Assembly: GCF_901933205.1 (NCBI RefSeq)
Contig: NC_044584.1
Location: 13,619,001-13,683,000 of the forward strand
Direction of reading: 5' to 3'
Source of the DNA: Camarhynchus parvulus
Taxonomy: Eukaryota > Chordata > Aves > Passeriformes > Thraupidae
DNA length: 64,000 nt
How positions within the stretch are numbered: position 1 is the stretch's first letter; every line of letters starts with the position of its first letter. Shown in pieces: positions 49,115 to 61,800 of this stretch. A program made the position numbers and the translations under genes. The notes beneath the pieces are model-generated. The model searched no databases, was not told the origin of the DNA, and saw only the letters and a program-made list of their open reading frames with translations.

Positions 49115-52100
49115 GAACCATGGGTGGCTTCTCTGTGCTACAATTGCTTTTGTGGTCCTTGCTGTTCTTGCTTGCTTTTGCTCAGCTGGTGAGGAGAAGT
49201 GAAAGGAGAGAAGATGTAACCAAAGGGGTTTGCATTGAGAAGCTGTTCTTTCTCATGCAATTTTTTTTCACACCATCACAGCATTAGATTTTTCCAGCAG
49301 CACACTTCGAAAGTTGTAAATCTTGAGGGCAACAAGGGTCAAAGGCTCTGCATATCCAACTGACAAGCTGAGAAATGCTATCCCACAGTACTGCACAACA
49401 TCAGAACCATCCTGTCTTATTTAAATGCTGATGCTCTGACAGGTGAAGGCTACTTTCATGCTTGTGCTCCATCATACAAGAGCTAGATAGCACCTTGCTA
49501 AAACAGCACAGCACCTGACTGTGAGCATCAAACTGAACATCTCTCTTGCCTTTTGGGGAGAAGTCAAAGAATAGGGAGTCCCTGCAGATGCCTCCACAGG
49601 GGGCAGATGGAGGAAGCTGTCACCATAATGATGACTGAGCAAGGTTGTTCCCTTGGGTACATCCTGTACCAAAAGCCAGAAGTGTTTAAGAAAACTAATA
49701 ACCAGATATCCTGTTCTTTCATCTGTCATGCATGGAACTGAACATGCAGGGTTTTTTTCAAGGACATGACCAGCACCTCTAACCTATAGAGCCTGTGAAC
49801 CCAACCTGCAAAGGATGAAGCATGAATTGTCCTTCCCTTTATAAGTCAAGATGTTCCTGTGAGGAAATAATGTATGGTAGAAGCAAACCTAGCAGACAAC
49901 TGCATGGCAAAATAATTTGGTAAAGCTGTGGGATATAAAAATGAAGAATATTAATGTTGTTGGGTAAAAAACACAGATGAAAATAGCAGAAGAGTTTCAA
50001 TTATGCTCATGTGCAGTTCAATAATTGCGCAAAAGCAAGCACAGTTGCATCTGGTGACCTCAGATTTGAGATGCAATCAAAAATGGGATAAATCAGGGAG
50101 TGAGACAGAAAATACCATGAAATGACCTTGATATATCTCAATATTACAGAAAACAGAGTAGACTTGGGGGTGCTCATCATCTGTGAATTGGACCCTAAAA
50201 ATTGATAGGATTGCATAAAATTGTGCAACTTCATAATTAACTTTGGGTCCTGCTGGTCAACAAGTTTTTTGGTCTGGAGGTTTAAATTTTATGTTTTATA
50301 CTTGCCAGTTGTTTCTCCTTGACAAAAGTTTGGTTCTGTTTGGGTAATTTGTTAGTTTGCTTTTGAAAACAGACTGAGAATTTTATATCACTTAATATTA
50401 TGGATCCATAATGAAACTGAGAGAGCTGGTAATGCTGCTAAAGCCACTGCACCAGGCACATTTTCTGCTGAGCCTTCTGCTCAGCCCTTCACCCATGCCT
50501 TGTGCTGTGTCTGAGTTCAGGTGCTCTGTGACCCGCTGATGCTTCCAGCTGTCCTCTCCCCACCTTCCCTCAAGGAGACAAGGACAGAGGGCAGACCCTG
50601 GCCTTTGCTGCCTCCACCAGTCACAGGCTGGAGGGCTGTTTTGATGCGGTGAACCTTTTTAGTGCCATCATGTAGCCAGGAAAAGAAACTGCTCCTTAAC
50701 AAAGAGGACAGCATTCAACATCCCCTGCTGCTCTGCTCCCCCAAACAGCAGCACCCCTCTGGAGAGAGAGGGCCTAGAAGGGAGCCCTGGCCTTTAAGAG
50801 AGGGGTCTTAAACTCCACCTCTGATCTCTGAGCCTGCAGATGTTGGACCAGCCCTTGCCAATTAAAGAAATGACACAACTTCCTATTGCATAAGAGTCCA
50901 AAGGTTAAAAAAGAAGGGAAAGTAATATAGGATAACAGCATTGCACAAAGCCAAATCCTTCTGTAGCCAAAATGAAACTTAACCAAGTTATAGCCTTCAG
51001 TAAAATCGCAATAGCATTCCATTTACAGCTTGGTGACTTGCCCAAGTCATTCACCATGTCACTAGCTGATTCAAAGAGTGGGGTTAAACATAAATTTAAT
51101 TATATGTAGTCATGCCCCTGATTGATTTGGACACTAAAGCATCTAGGTGTGTTTCATCTCAACCTAAAGCACAATCTAACACTCTTCAGGGCATTTCTGC
51201 CCTCAAAATGCTAATTTATCTCCACTGACTCCAAAGAAAGTTTAGGGTACACACATCCATGCTGTGTGCCAGGGATGGGATACTGCACTCTCACAGCTCA
51301 AAAAACTGCACTTTTTGAGAAGGAAAAGAGAAAGAGGGTAAAAAAATAAATGGGATTAGGAAAAGTGATGCAATTTCCAAGAAGAAAACAAAGAATCAAT
51401 CCAATCGAAGAAAAAAGCAAAGAAAAAGTAGCCTTAGGAAAATTTGGCCTCTGAAAAACAATGCACTGAGATGAAGAAGAAAAACATGTGTAGGAGAGGC
51501 ATGTGGTGTGCTTAAGGTTTGTGTTAGAACATGTGATTAACAGGAATTTAAATTTCCTTTCCAGGGAAACTGCTATTGCTAACACCGCTCTCACTTCTGA
51601 AAAGTTTTCCGAGCTCCTGGCAAAGATGTGTCAATGATCCACTCCTTAGGTGGCCCCTCCAGACACTGATGATCCCTTGTGTTCCTTGGAAAACCATTAA
51701 CAGGTACAGCTGGCACACACCAACATCCCTCCAGGCAACCTGATCAGCTCCCGGCTTAATGATAACCCGACTGATCCTCAGCCTCTAATCTTTGTATTTT
51801 GGGAAGGTGGGAAGAATATTTTGTTTCTACAGGGACTAAAACTGATGCCTGGAATGTCAAATGAATTTCTCTTTTCCTGAAACTCGAGGTCTCCGTGGCC
51901 CATCAGTTACAAAGGCATTGGGCTCCAGGAGCAGGGCTGGAAATGGGCCATCCTGAGAGGGAAGATGCCTGACTGAGGCACTTCGAGCTCTGCAAGGAAA
52001 TCTTCCCTTCTTGCTGCTGGAACAGTGCCAGCAGAACACGGCACGAGTGACTGAGGGGCCTCCTGCTGCTGGCACTGCCAAAGGATGCTGCTCCAATAAT

Positions 52101-55100
52101 TAGCTGGAAGCAGTTTAACCCCTGGCCTGTAGCACAGTGCTGTGGGTGTCTGCTCAGTCACACATCATCTTCACTGATCCTGTGCACAGGCAGGCTTAAG
52201 CAAGACAGAGGATGTTGAAAACCTCCTGCTCCTTTCCAAGCTTGTTTACTATGCACTCCTGCTTTCAAAATATTGCTCATTTAGTGTTTACAATGTCAGT
52301 TATCTCTTGATTCCTCCTTTTTTTAAAATTTGAGAAAGGAAATAAGTGAAAAAAGAAGAGTGCTCCACAGACAGCCCTTGAAACTGCTGTGCATGAACTC
52401 ATCTGATGGAGCTTTGTAGTTGTTCCAACAGTTGTTCAGGTGATTGGGATGCAAAAAATGTACCACAAATCAACACTCTTATGGTGTAACAACACACCAA
52501 CACATTCTAACCCTATCTCATACCTTTTCTCTCCAGAGGCGGGTAAAGCCTTGGCAACCTCCAGCACAGTTATGACACATGTAAATGATTTTATGAATGC
52601 TATTTATAAAAGGCTCATCGCAGTCTCTGTGTCCTTAAATCACAAACTAAGGGTGGGGATGTTATTTCGTTGGAAGATAAATCACATGTTCTAACACGAA
52701 GGCAGTTTTAAAAAAGAAACCACCCTACAGCAGTTGGACCAGCTGATTAGATATTTTGCTCCTGAGTTTATAGGCTTGCCCTAGACAAGAAGCTGCTGAG
52801 CAGCTGAGCAGAACTGAGCCCATGCCAAGTCATTGTTATGCCTGGACAAACACAGAATTCTTCTCCCTGCTCATGACATAACATATCCTTGCAAAAACAT
52901 AGCTGCTTTCAAAGTCCCTTCTCACACAAGAGAAAATCCTGAAAAAGCTGGGATCTCTATCATCAGGGCATCAAGCCTGTTTCATTCACATGACAGGAGA
53001 TCTGTGCCTGTGTTGGGGGGGTGGGGAATGATGAAGCCTCCTCTCTCTCCCCCCTGCCAGAGAGATTTCTTTAGCCAACTGGTAGAACATGCTTTGAAAC
53101 CTAAACAGTTTTGGTTTTTTTTAGAAGAAGTCATTAATGCTCACGCCACCTGAATTTAAGCTGATGCTGTTTTCATTCTTGTGGATGAGGTCTGGAGCAC
53201 ATAAATATGCTTGTTAAAAATAAGAAAGAAGCCACAGTCTTTTGGGACTGAGTATCACAGAGGACTACTAGTGAGTGTATTGTTCCTACTCTTATTTGTG
53301 GTCACTGAGTATTATCAGCCTCTTGATTAGAATCTTCATTTGTTGGGCTTGGATCCATTAAAAAAATAAAGTACAGAGCTAGATTTTTAATTTGAAATAG
53401 GAGAAGGGAGTTTTTGGTCTTTTCTGCATCTGCCACAAAGGAACCATTCCTTGCAGACTGCAAAGCACAGGGAAACCAGGACCATCCTGTGCCCTGCCCC
53501 AGACACTGCACTTGGGCAGGAATTGTGACTGGCAGTCAAGGCCAGTGCTTTCCTTGCTCAGAGGCACCAACAGGGCTCAAAGCCTTGAGGCAGTGAGAAA
53601 AGCAGAGAGCACGTTGTTAGTGTGGGACATCCATAAGAGCACAACAGTAAGATGAAGAAAAATGATTCATAGCATTATTTGTACATGCCTCAACATGAGA
53701 ACTTTAACTTGTCAAATGTGGAGGAAGGGAAGCCTCAGTAATCCTGGAAACCCTTGATTCACTGTTTCTGAGGAGGGGATCACTTTCAGCCTCACAACTT
53801 GCAGGGAAAAGGCTCCATCCCAACCTTCCCTTCTTCCCACACCCCTGTATTTCCCCATCCCCAAACCTGCCGTTCAGCTCTGCCAGGTATGCTGCTGTCA
53901 GACTTATCCTTGAATGACTCCAGTCAACTGAAGCAGATCAGAGCAGGGATAAATCTAACTTGCTGGCCTGGAAAACCAATATAGATCCAACATTTGTGTT
54001 TGGATGAGGTTCCCAGATGGGAGCAGCTAAGCTAAGCACTGGCTCCACACACTTCTCCTTGGAAACATTCCCAACTCCCAGGGGAGGGGCTGAGTCAGTG
54101 CTGGCCCTGTCACACAACGGGAAGGGGCCTGCAGCTGTCACACAGCTCCTTTCTTCAGATGAAGCTGTCTTTTGGCTCTGACCGTGCTCTGCAGCTACAT
54201 TTTGAGAGATGCAGCACAAGAATCAAAGGACTTGCTGTGCAATTTCTCTTTAACCTGTGCTCTGCAGTGTCTCAACATGACTGACATTGCTGGCTTCTTC
54301 CTGCTGCAAGGAGGGAGCAGGGAGGGATTAATGCACTGCTTCTCACTACATCCCCACTTACTGGTACATGGCAGACCAAAGACACTGCAGGCCAGTCAGC
54401 AATTAAATGAATCATCAGACTTTTGTTCCCCAGGAACCTTTACTGTACTAATCAGTAGGAAAACACAATTAAAGCCCCAGATTTGTCCTTGGTTCAGCCT
54501 TTTTGTGCAGAGCCTGGGATGTCCCTTCTGCCACTCTTTAATTTCTCAATTAAGCTGTCACATATCCCTTGTTTCTGGAGACAGAAGGCTCAGTCATTGG
54601 CCATCAGCAACTTTTGACACCAACACACAGATATCACATATCACAATAAACCACTTGTCACTGAGATATAACTAAATGTACTGAGAAGATGCCATAAAAT
54701 GCCAAAAAAATCCAAGTAAGTATTTTAGGTTTTGACCTAATGTAGCTCTTTTCAGCACTGTAGTAAACTCTTTAGTACCAATTCTCTAGTAATCCCAAGC
54801 TCCTCTTTCCTATATAACCTATGTTGAGATGCAGAGAACTTACCAGGTTTTGGGTGTAAGATGTTAAAAAAAGTTCTCCATTGACTTCTAAACCTCTCCT
54901 TCAGAAAGTTTCATTCACAAATGAAATGTTTCAGGTTTCACATTTGCACTGCTATAAAGCAAACCATGGCAAGAAACTATAAAATGCTTGTTTTGTGTGA
55001 TGCTACTCAACACAAGGAGGTTTTCCCATGGCTGTGCAATGCTCTGTCCTTACAGCCCTGCATGGCTATGGTGGCTGCACTGATGCTGCCCCATACCAGT

Positions 55101-56263
55101 AAATGAAAAGCTTTTCTGTAATTCAGTCTAATTTCAAAGAGTAATCAGAATGTTCTATGGTTCCTTCAAACTCTTCTTAAAAACCTACAAGAATTTTAAC
55201 AGAAATGTGGCCATCTTACTAACATTTGACTGAGGCAGATGCTCTCTGATGCCATGAGTAAGGAGTGGGGGAAGTGGAACATGAGGACACCAGGATGAAG
55301 GAGAGTAATGTGGCCATGCAGGTGGCAGGCAAAGGGCAGCACTGATTGCTAATGCAGAAAAGCCAAGGACACAAAATCTGTCTCCTGTTGCAGCATTGGG
55401 AAGAGAAAAGTGCTGCCTCCTGCAGGAAAGCCAGCCAGGTTTCTGTGATTTCCAAAGGTTTCTAAACAATTTGAGCATTAGTTTCCTAGATTTGATGATA
55501 AAGGGATAAAAATCCCTTTTGTTTCCTTTAGAAACCACAACACTTTTTGGCACTGTGTTGTGTGACTTCTATCATGAAGTGGATGAAGGCAGAAATGAAA
55601 AGATGAAGGCAACAGGTTAACAGGACAGGAACATCCAGCAGGCACTCAGGAGACATAAACAAACCTGGTGAGTCAGGTCTCACACCACTTTTAGTGCACT
55701 ATGTAACACAAAATACAGTCTCTTGGGGTGGTAGGACATGACACCTCTCAATCTGCTATACACTATTATCTCATGAAGATGTCTGAAATGCAGTGAAATT
55801 TCTTCTTCCCAGGAGATGAAGACTCTTTTCAGTGATATGATAAACTGTAAAGAAGTAAGAAAGATGCTAAGAATGAAATGAGTTTGCCTGAGAAAAAGTT
55901 CCTCTGAGAAAAGGTGGATATGATGGAAAGTACTGAGGGTGTTACACACCTCCAGACTTGCTCTAGATAGCTCTCTCTTATCAGAGACAGACAGAGATAA
56001 TATAAGGAACCAATTAATCATGGACTGGTTTGATGTCCCAGACAACTGCCATGCAACAACTGCTTCCAGCAGTGACAGATTCCAAATATTTTTGTAGGAT
56101 ACAGTTATTAGTCAATAAAGTTTTGGACTTGTTTTGGTAACTCTGAATCGTCTGCCACTTTCAATGTGGTATTTCTGGCACCCTGCATCCTGGGGGTGGT
56201 TCCACACAGTCATTTTAAGCAACAGTTTGTCTGTCTTATGACATTTCCCCCATCCCACTACCC

Positions 56264-56276
56264 TTTTTTTTTTTTT
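56264..56276 (+). repeat. T13 run
   Basis: Thirteen T in a row, low-complexity, nothing attached. Confidence 0.8.
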
Positions 56277-56454
56277 AACCTGCCCTACAGCAGTCTCCCT
56301 GATTTGGCTTGGCATGGAATTTTAGCTTTGGATCCCAAGATCTGCATCACACCCAGTCTGTTTCTCCATTCTGTTCTGGGAGTGTATCCTGCTCTGCAGC
56401 TCACCAGAGTAAATATAACATAACCCTGCTAATTCCAAAAGCAAGCACCTGTAA

Positions 56455-56570
56455 GCAGCCTGATATGGGAATATTGAAACAGGATGGTAATGCCTACAGA
56501 TACAATTCCAGCAGAGCAGATGCAGCCTGATCTGGGGAATATTGAAACAGTATGGTAATGCATACAGACG
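56455..56570 (+). repeat. Diverged tandem duplication, about 67 bp
   Basis: GCAGCCTGATATGGGAATAT at 56455 recurs as GCAGCCTGATCTGGGGAATA at 56522. Both are followed by TTGAAACAG, ATGGTAATGC and TACAGA. Several substitutions and an indel show it is older than the 6.5-kb duplication. Confidence 0.8.
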
Positions 56571-58244
56571 ATTTTACATATCACACCACAAAGTGTTTTA
56601 TATCCAGATTTAATGTATGGTGGTGCCAAAGATTCCATCAAGCTTCTCAGAAAACTGCTGGACTCTCAACAAAAGCTAAGAGAGCCAAATAATGCAATTA
56701 CCTTTAGAATGAACTTAAGTTAAAATACTTATGGGTACTGTCAAGGCTGAGAACCCAAAAATATGTACATAGAGAATCTTATAGCTATCCATGAATGTTT
56801 GGATAACAGGCTTCACTAGTTTCCAGGGGAATTTCATCCATCTGCTAATTTCTTTACCAGGGAAACACCTCTCAACAAAAGTAGGTCATTGGGAATGCAG
56901 GGATCCCTTACAGCTGCTGTGTGGCAGCAGGAAGGTGTGAGGCAGCAGCTGGCTGAGGATGCAGCATCCCCTTTTCCCCTTAGCACAATTTCTGACTGAC
57001 CTGCTGCATGATCAGCACACTATTAACAATGGCACAGTGGCTCTTTGGAATTGTCTGGACACTCTCCTGGTTTTTAGTCAATGACTTAATACAGGACTAG
57101 CTGCTGGAGGATGCCTGCAGACTGAGTGGTTTGGGGCAAGTTAATAGATCAGTTGCAGCATAAGAGATAACAGTCTGAGGATCATCAAGGTGCTGGGTGA
57201 TACAGCAGCAGCACTAATTTACTGAGCAGGGTGCTGAACACAAGCACGGGCTCTCAGCTGGGTGGGGAAGCCCCATGGCCAGCACAAATAACTTCCCAGC
57301 TATCTTGGCTTAGTGTGAATTGCACAGTTTGCACTGATTTCTTTATCAAGATACCAGAACTCCCACTTATGGGAAGTAACTCCTGTTGAATTCACAGGAA
57401 TGAATTCACTTCCTTCAGACACTTAACAGCGTTTAGCATGACTGAAAGTAAAGCTACATGGGAAGTTTTCTGTGAGCTTCAACAGAAGCAGCTTGACCAC
57501 TGCTGCCAAGTTCAAGGCTCCTTCCTGATAAGCAATTCAATACAATATGGGATATCAAGTTCACAAAATACAGCCTGCAACAAGCTGCCCACTGACTTTG
57601 CTTCGTAGTTTATACCCACCAGTTTCTACTCAAGAGAATGTTAGAAGTAGGTTTATTTTTTTATTCAATTAATATACTGAGGAAAGAAGGTTAAGGAGAG
57701 TAAAACTATCCTTGATGACAGTCAAATAATTTCTCAGTTACTTTATGTGGCTCTTCTGATCATTGCTTTTGCTAAAATGCTTTGTTGAAAAGAGAGAAAT
57801 GTGCACATATGCAGATCTCCTATTCATGTAGGCTGATGTGACATGCTCTACTCTCCAGCAGTCTTTCTGGCACAGCTTCTCCCATAAAAACAAATTGAGA
57901 AACATCCTTTGCATTATTCTCTGTGATTTCTGCTGGCTTACTTCCAATATCCAAAATAAGCAGGGAGAGAAAAAATCAGAAGAAAATTGGTCCATGCCTC
58001 AAAATTCATTCTTTCTTTTCTCTGGAAGTGCAATTACAGCTCATGAGCATTTGTGAGGCCACTAAAGGGCTGTGGGAGCCCAAGGAATGCTCACACAGTG
58101 GGAGGAAGATCACTCCATAACAAACACAGAAGGTTATTGGAGTCAGGAAGATCCTGAAGGGAACTGTAACATACTCAGAGCATTTTCATTTGTTTTGTGA
58201 AGAACTGGAACTCTTCTCCTCCTTTAGTCACAATGCTTACACTG

Positions 58245-58811
58245 AGCTCAGCCTTGGGATCTGGGAGTGCATCAGGAAGAGCACTGCCAGCAGGTCAGGG
58301 AGGTGACCCTGCCCCTCTGCTCAGTGGAGTGCTGGGTCCAGTTCTGGGCACCTCAGGACAAAAGGGACACGGAGCTCCGGGAGCAGAGGGTGACAAAGAG
58401 AATGAGGGGACTGGAGCATCTCTCGTGAGGAAAGGCTGAAGGAGCTGGGGCTCTTCAGCCTCCAGAGGAGATGGCTGAGAGGAGACTTCAGCAGTGCCTG
58501 TCAGTGTGAGCAGGGAGGGCTCAGAGCAGGGACTGGGCTCTGCTCCCTGGCCCAGCAATGGACCAGGAGGAACGGGCAGGAACTGATGCCTGCGAAGTTC
58601 CACCTGAGCACGAGGAAGAACTTCTCGTGTGAGTGATCGAGCCCTGGGACAGACTGTCTAGAGAGGTTGTGGAGTCTCCCTCTCTGGAGATATTCCAGAA
58701 CCGTCTGGACACAATCCTGTGCTGCGTGCTCTGGAATGACCCTGCCTGAGCAGGGAAGGAGAGATGAGCTCTGTGCTCCCTACCAGCCTGACCTGTTCCG
58801 TGGTTCTGTCT
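58245..58811 (+). mobile_element. CR1 LINE, 5'-truncated
   Basis: The sequence follows the 3' part of chicken-repeat-1 in the sense direction. Landmarks in order are GCATCAGGAAGAGCACTGCC, CAGTTCTGGGCACCTCAGGA, GAGGAAAGGCTGAAGGAGCT, CTGGGGCTCTTCAGCCTCC, GAGGTTGTGGAGTCTCCCTC and TGACCCTGCCTGAGCAGGG. It closes with CAGCCTGACCTGTTCCGTGG and TTCTGTCTC, which are degenerate copies of the CR1 3' terminal octamers. It encodes only the end of the reverse-transcriptase region and the 3'UTR, with internal deletions, and is not functional. CR1 is the main bird LINE. Confidence 0.88.
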
Positions 58812-61800
58812 CAGCACTGTCCTTACCATGTCATGAACCATTACAAACCCCTAAGCGGTACCAGCTTTAACAAGAAAACTATTTCCTTATCATTCCAGGA
58901 AAAGACAGCCTAAACCTCCAACAATTCCCTGGCCTTCCCCCATTTGCTTATCCTGGAATGGGATTTGCTTACAAAGACTTTAACAGTCACTTTTTATTGC
59001 ACAACAGCAATTAAGAAAAGCAAATTTCACCTTCTGATGAATCAGATATTACTTGCATGGTTCCAAATGCTTCAGTTGAGCAACTAAGTAACTGCTTATT
59101 TCATTGAAGGAAAACAATGACCAGAAACAGAAACCAGATAGTCCTTCTTTGTGAAACATTTCCTAGGAAATTTTGGTGATATTAACCAGAAAAGAGGAAG
59201 CAGCAGCAATGATTCAATTTTGAAATAATGAAAACCTCTGTATTTTTATGTTGAAGTCTCACCAAGTGACAGCCAAACCATCTCCTAAAATAGATTTAGT
59301 TTCTGGGTATGAGGATGAGCCTGCCTTTCTCCACACACTTCTCATCACAGTCTATTATTTCCTTCTTCCAGGTCACCTGACTGCTGAACCTTCTCCCCTG
59401 CTCCAAACCAGAAGTGGGAAAATACATTGTAAAAGAACCTGGGGTACATCTTCTTGCTGTGTTCAAGATATAGGCAAAGTATGAGTGGCTTTGGTACAGT
59501 CCAAAGCTGATCAAAGTTATAGCTGGGAGAAAGGAGGCAGCTCCTCATACAGCTCTGGATAGCTACAGAAGGGGGCATCTGGAAATCAGCTTTACAGAGC
59601 TCATGAACGTTTTGAACTGGGCCATAAATAACATGAAGCATGCACATGAAAATCAGGTCAGTATATGCATATGATGATTTGTGCTTCAGATTTCTGAGGT
59701 TTAATATGGGGCAGAGAACGAGGGGCTCAAGTTCTAACAAGGACTGCTGTTTGACTATGCTCAAATCTGATTAAACCCTAACTATCAACTTAATGTTTAG
59801 CATTTCATTTCAAGGTTGTTTCCTTTCGTTTCCAGAAGCACAGAAACTATTATCTAAGTTTACAAGGAAATTTAGGCTATATCCAAACTACAAAGTTTTT
59901 TTCAGGCTGGAATCCTGTCTAAACTGGAGAGTAGGTTTGAACTATTTGTTTCTTGCACATTTTTTTAAGTAACAACAGAAAAACCAGCTTTGAATATCTA
60001 TGGTGATATGTAACTGAAAATCCAAGATAAGCTTCCATGTAACAAGGAGAGGTCAGAGGTGTCAAACTCAATAACTTACATATAAACTCTATGGCTGTTT
60101 AAGTGCTAGTACCACTGAATTATATTTAGACAGAGAAGAGGGAAAAAACCCACCTGGCAAAGATGTAATTAACTTTGGTACTTCATCTTTTAACTTTTTA
60201 AGCTGTAAGGAGGCCATTTACATGAAGTTATTGTGACCGTTTCTGTCTAATTTGGAGTTTTGGAACTCAAGAGTCTTTAAAAAGACTATTTTTATGACCC
60301 TAATATCACATCCTAATATGTGATGAAGTAATACTAACCAGATCAGGCTGTTTTAGAAAAATAGCATGAATGCAACAAAGAAATCAACAGGACAAGATGT
60401 GGGAAGTAGGCATTGTTTTTTGGATGCCTAGCTGGCCAGAACAGACTTTTGCACAATTTCAGTTCCTAGGCATGGGCAAGTAAAGATAACTAGTGGCAGT
60501 GAGCTGACCAGCTATGTTTTCAACCATGCCATCAACACACACTCACCAACATTCTGTGGTTTGCAGACAGGCACACGAGTTTTCTGCTGTATTATTTTTG
60601 AGCACAGTTACAATGGCATGACAGACATATCCCATAGGTGAACACCACAAAACTCCCTGGCCTACTGGGCTCCTCATTCTAAGTGTGGTGGTGCAGCTGA
60701 AGCACTGAGCCAAGGAAGAGGCAGGCTTAGGCTCTGCAGATGAGAAGTTCTTAGTCCCAGCACCTGGAGCTCCCTGCACAGACAAAAACCTGGCACTGTG
60801 CTCTGGCTGCTGGTGCTTGGCTCTCAGGTACCTGCCAGAAAGGACCATCCTCAGCTTTACAGTGGATAAAAGGGATTGAGAAGTATTTATGGCTGCAGCA
60901 TTAAAGCCTGTCCATGCCTGTTTATACAGGAAGATAAACAATTCTCTGTTCCTTTCCCTTTAAACAGCAAACACAATACAGTGAGGTTTTGAGTGTGTTT
61001 GGTTTTTTTGTTGTTGATTTGGTTTTTTGCCTAAACTAACATTAGACTTGTTCTTAGGGAAGCTCAGCATTGACTTACAGCCAATAGGGCCTTACTGGGT
61101 AGCAGCCAGATGACAATATCTCCTCTCAAAAAGAGGTTTCCCTTTTCAGATATCTCTGTGTTATTTATAGGCAAAAAGCAATGCATACAAAACCTCGGGA
61201 GAAAAGGGAGGGGCAGCATCAAGCATCTTGAGACTTTATTCAATTACTGCCTGACAGAGAAATAGTTGCCAAAGTCTTTTTGAATAGTTTTAAAAACCTT
61301 CTATTATAGGAAAAAAGGTCCATTAGTCAAAGGTTTGTCAGCCCAGAGATAAGGAAAAGGCTTTAATTTCTAAATAGAAGGACGCTTAGTATTTAGATCA
61401 CCTGCAGTGTACTTGCTTCTAGAAAATGATGGAGGATTTGTTTGCTTTGGTTTTTTTTGGGAGGGGACTGAGGAGGGAAGTGTTAGCTTACTTTAGAAAG
61501 AATGCCTAGGATAGAAAAGCAGCTGGAGTAGAATACAGTGGAAGCAGAATTGTGGTTCCAGGGACAGCCAGGAAATTTCAGTGGAACAGCTCCTTGCTTT
61601 AAATCCAGCAGCTGCTGATGCACATAGAAGAATTATCTCAAAGCACACCGGCTTTTGTCTTGATTTTTCAAGAAAATACAGTTCATGTTCATGTGCCTCT
61701 TCTGCCTCCTATTCCTGCCATGAAGGCTTCAATAGATTGGTTGATTCTAATCCAATTTGCTACAAACCTTGAAACATCAATTACCCACTTTCTCCAGCCC

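Larger units (their letters stand above)
49115..58244. other. Intergenic, nothing coding
   Basis: No gene is supported. The longest frame (54172-54675 plus, 167 codons) has no recognisable domain. I looked for minus-strand exons of CLEC16A, the neighbour expected on this side from mammalian gene order, and did not recognise any. Confidence 0.55.

Noticed and set aside
54172..54675. 167-codon open frame
   Set aside because: No recognisable domain and no signals around it.
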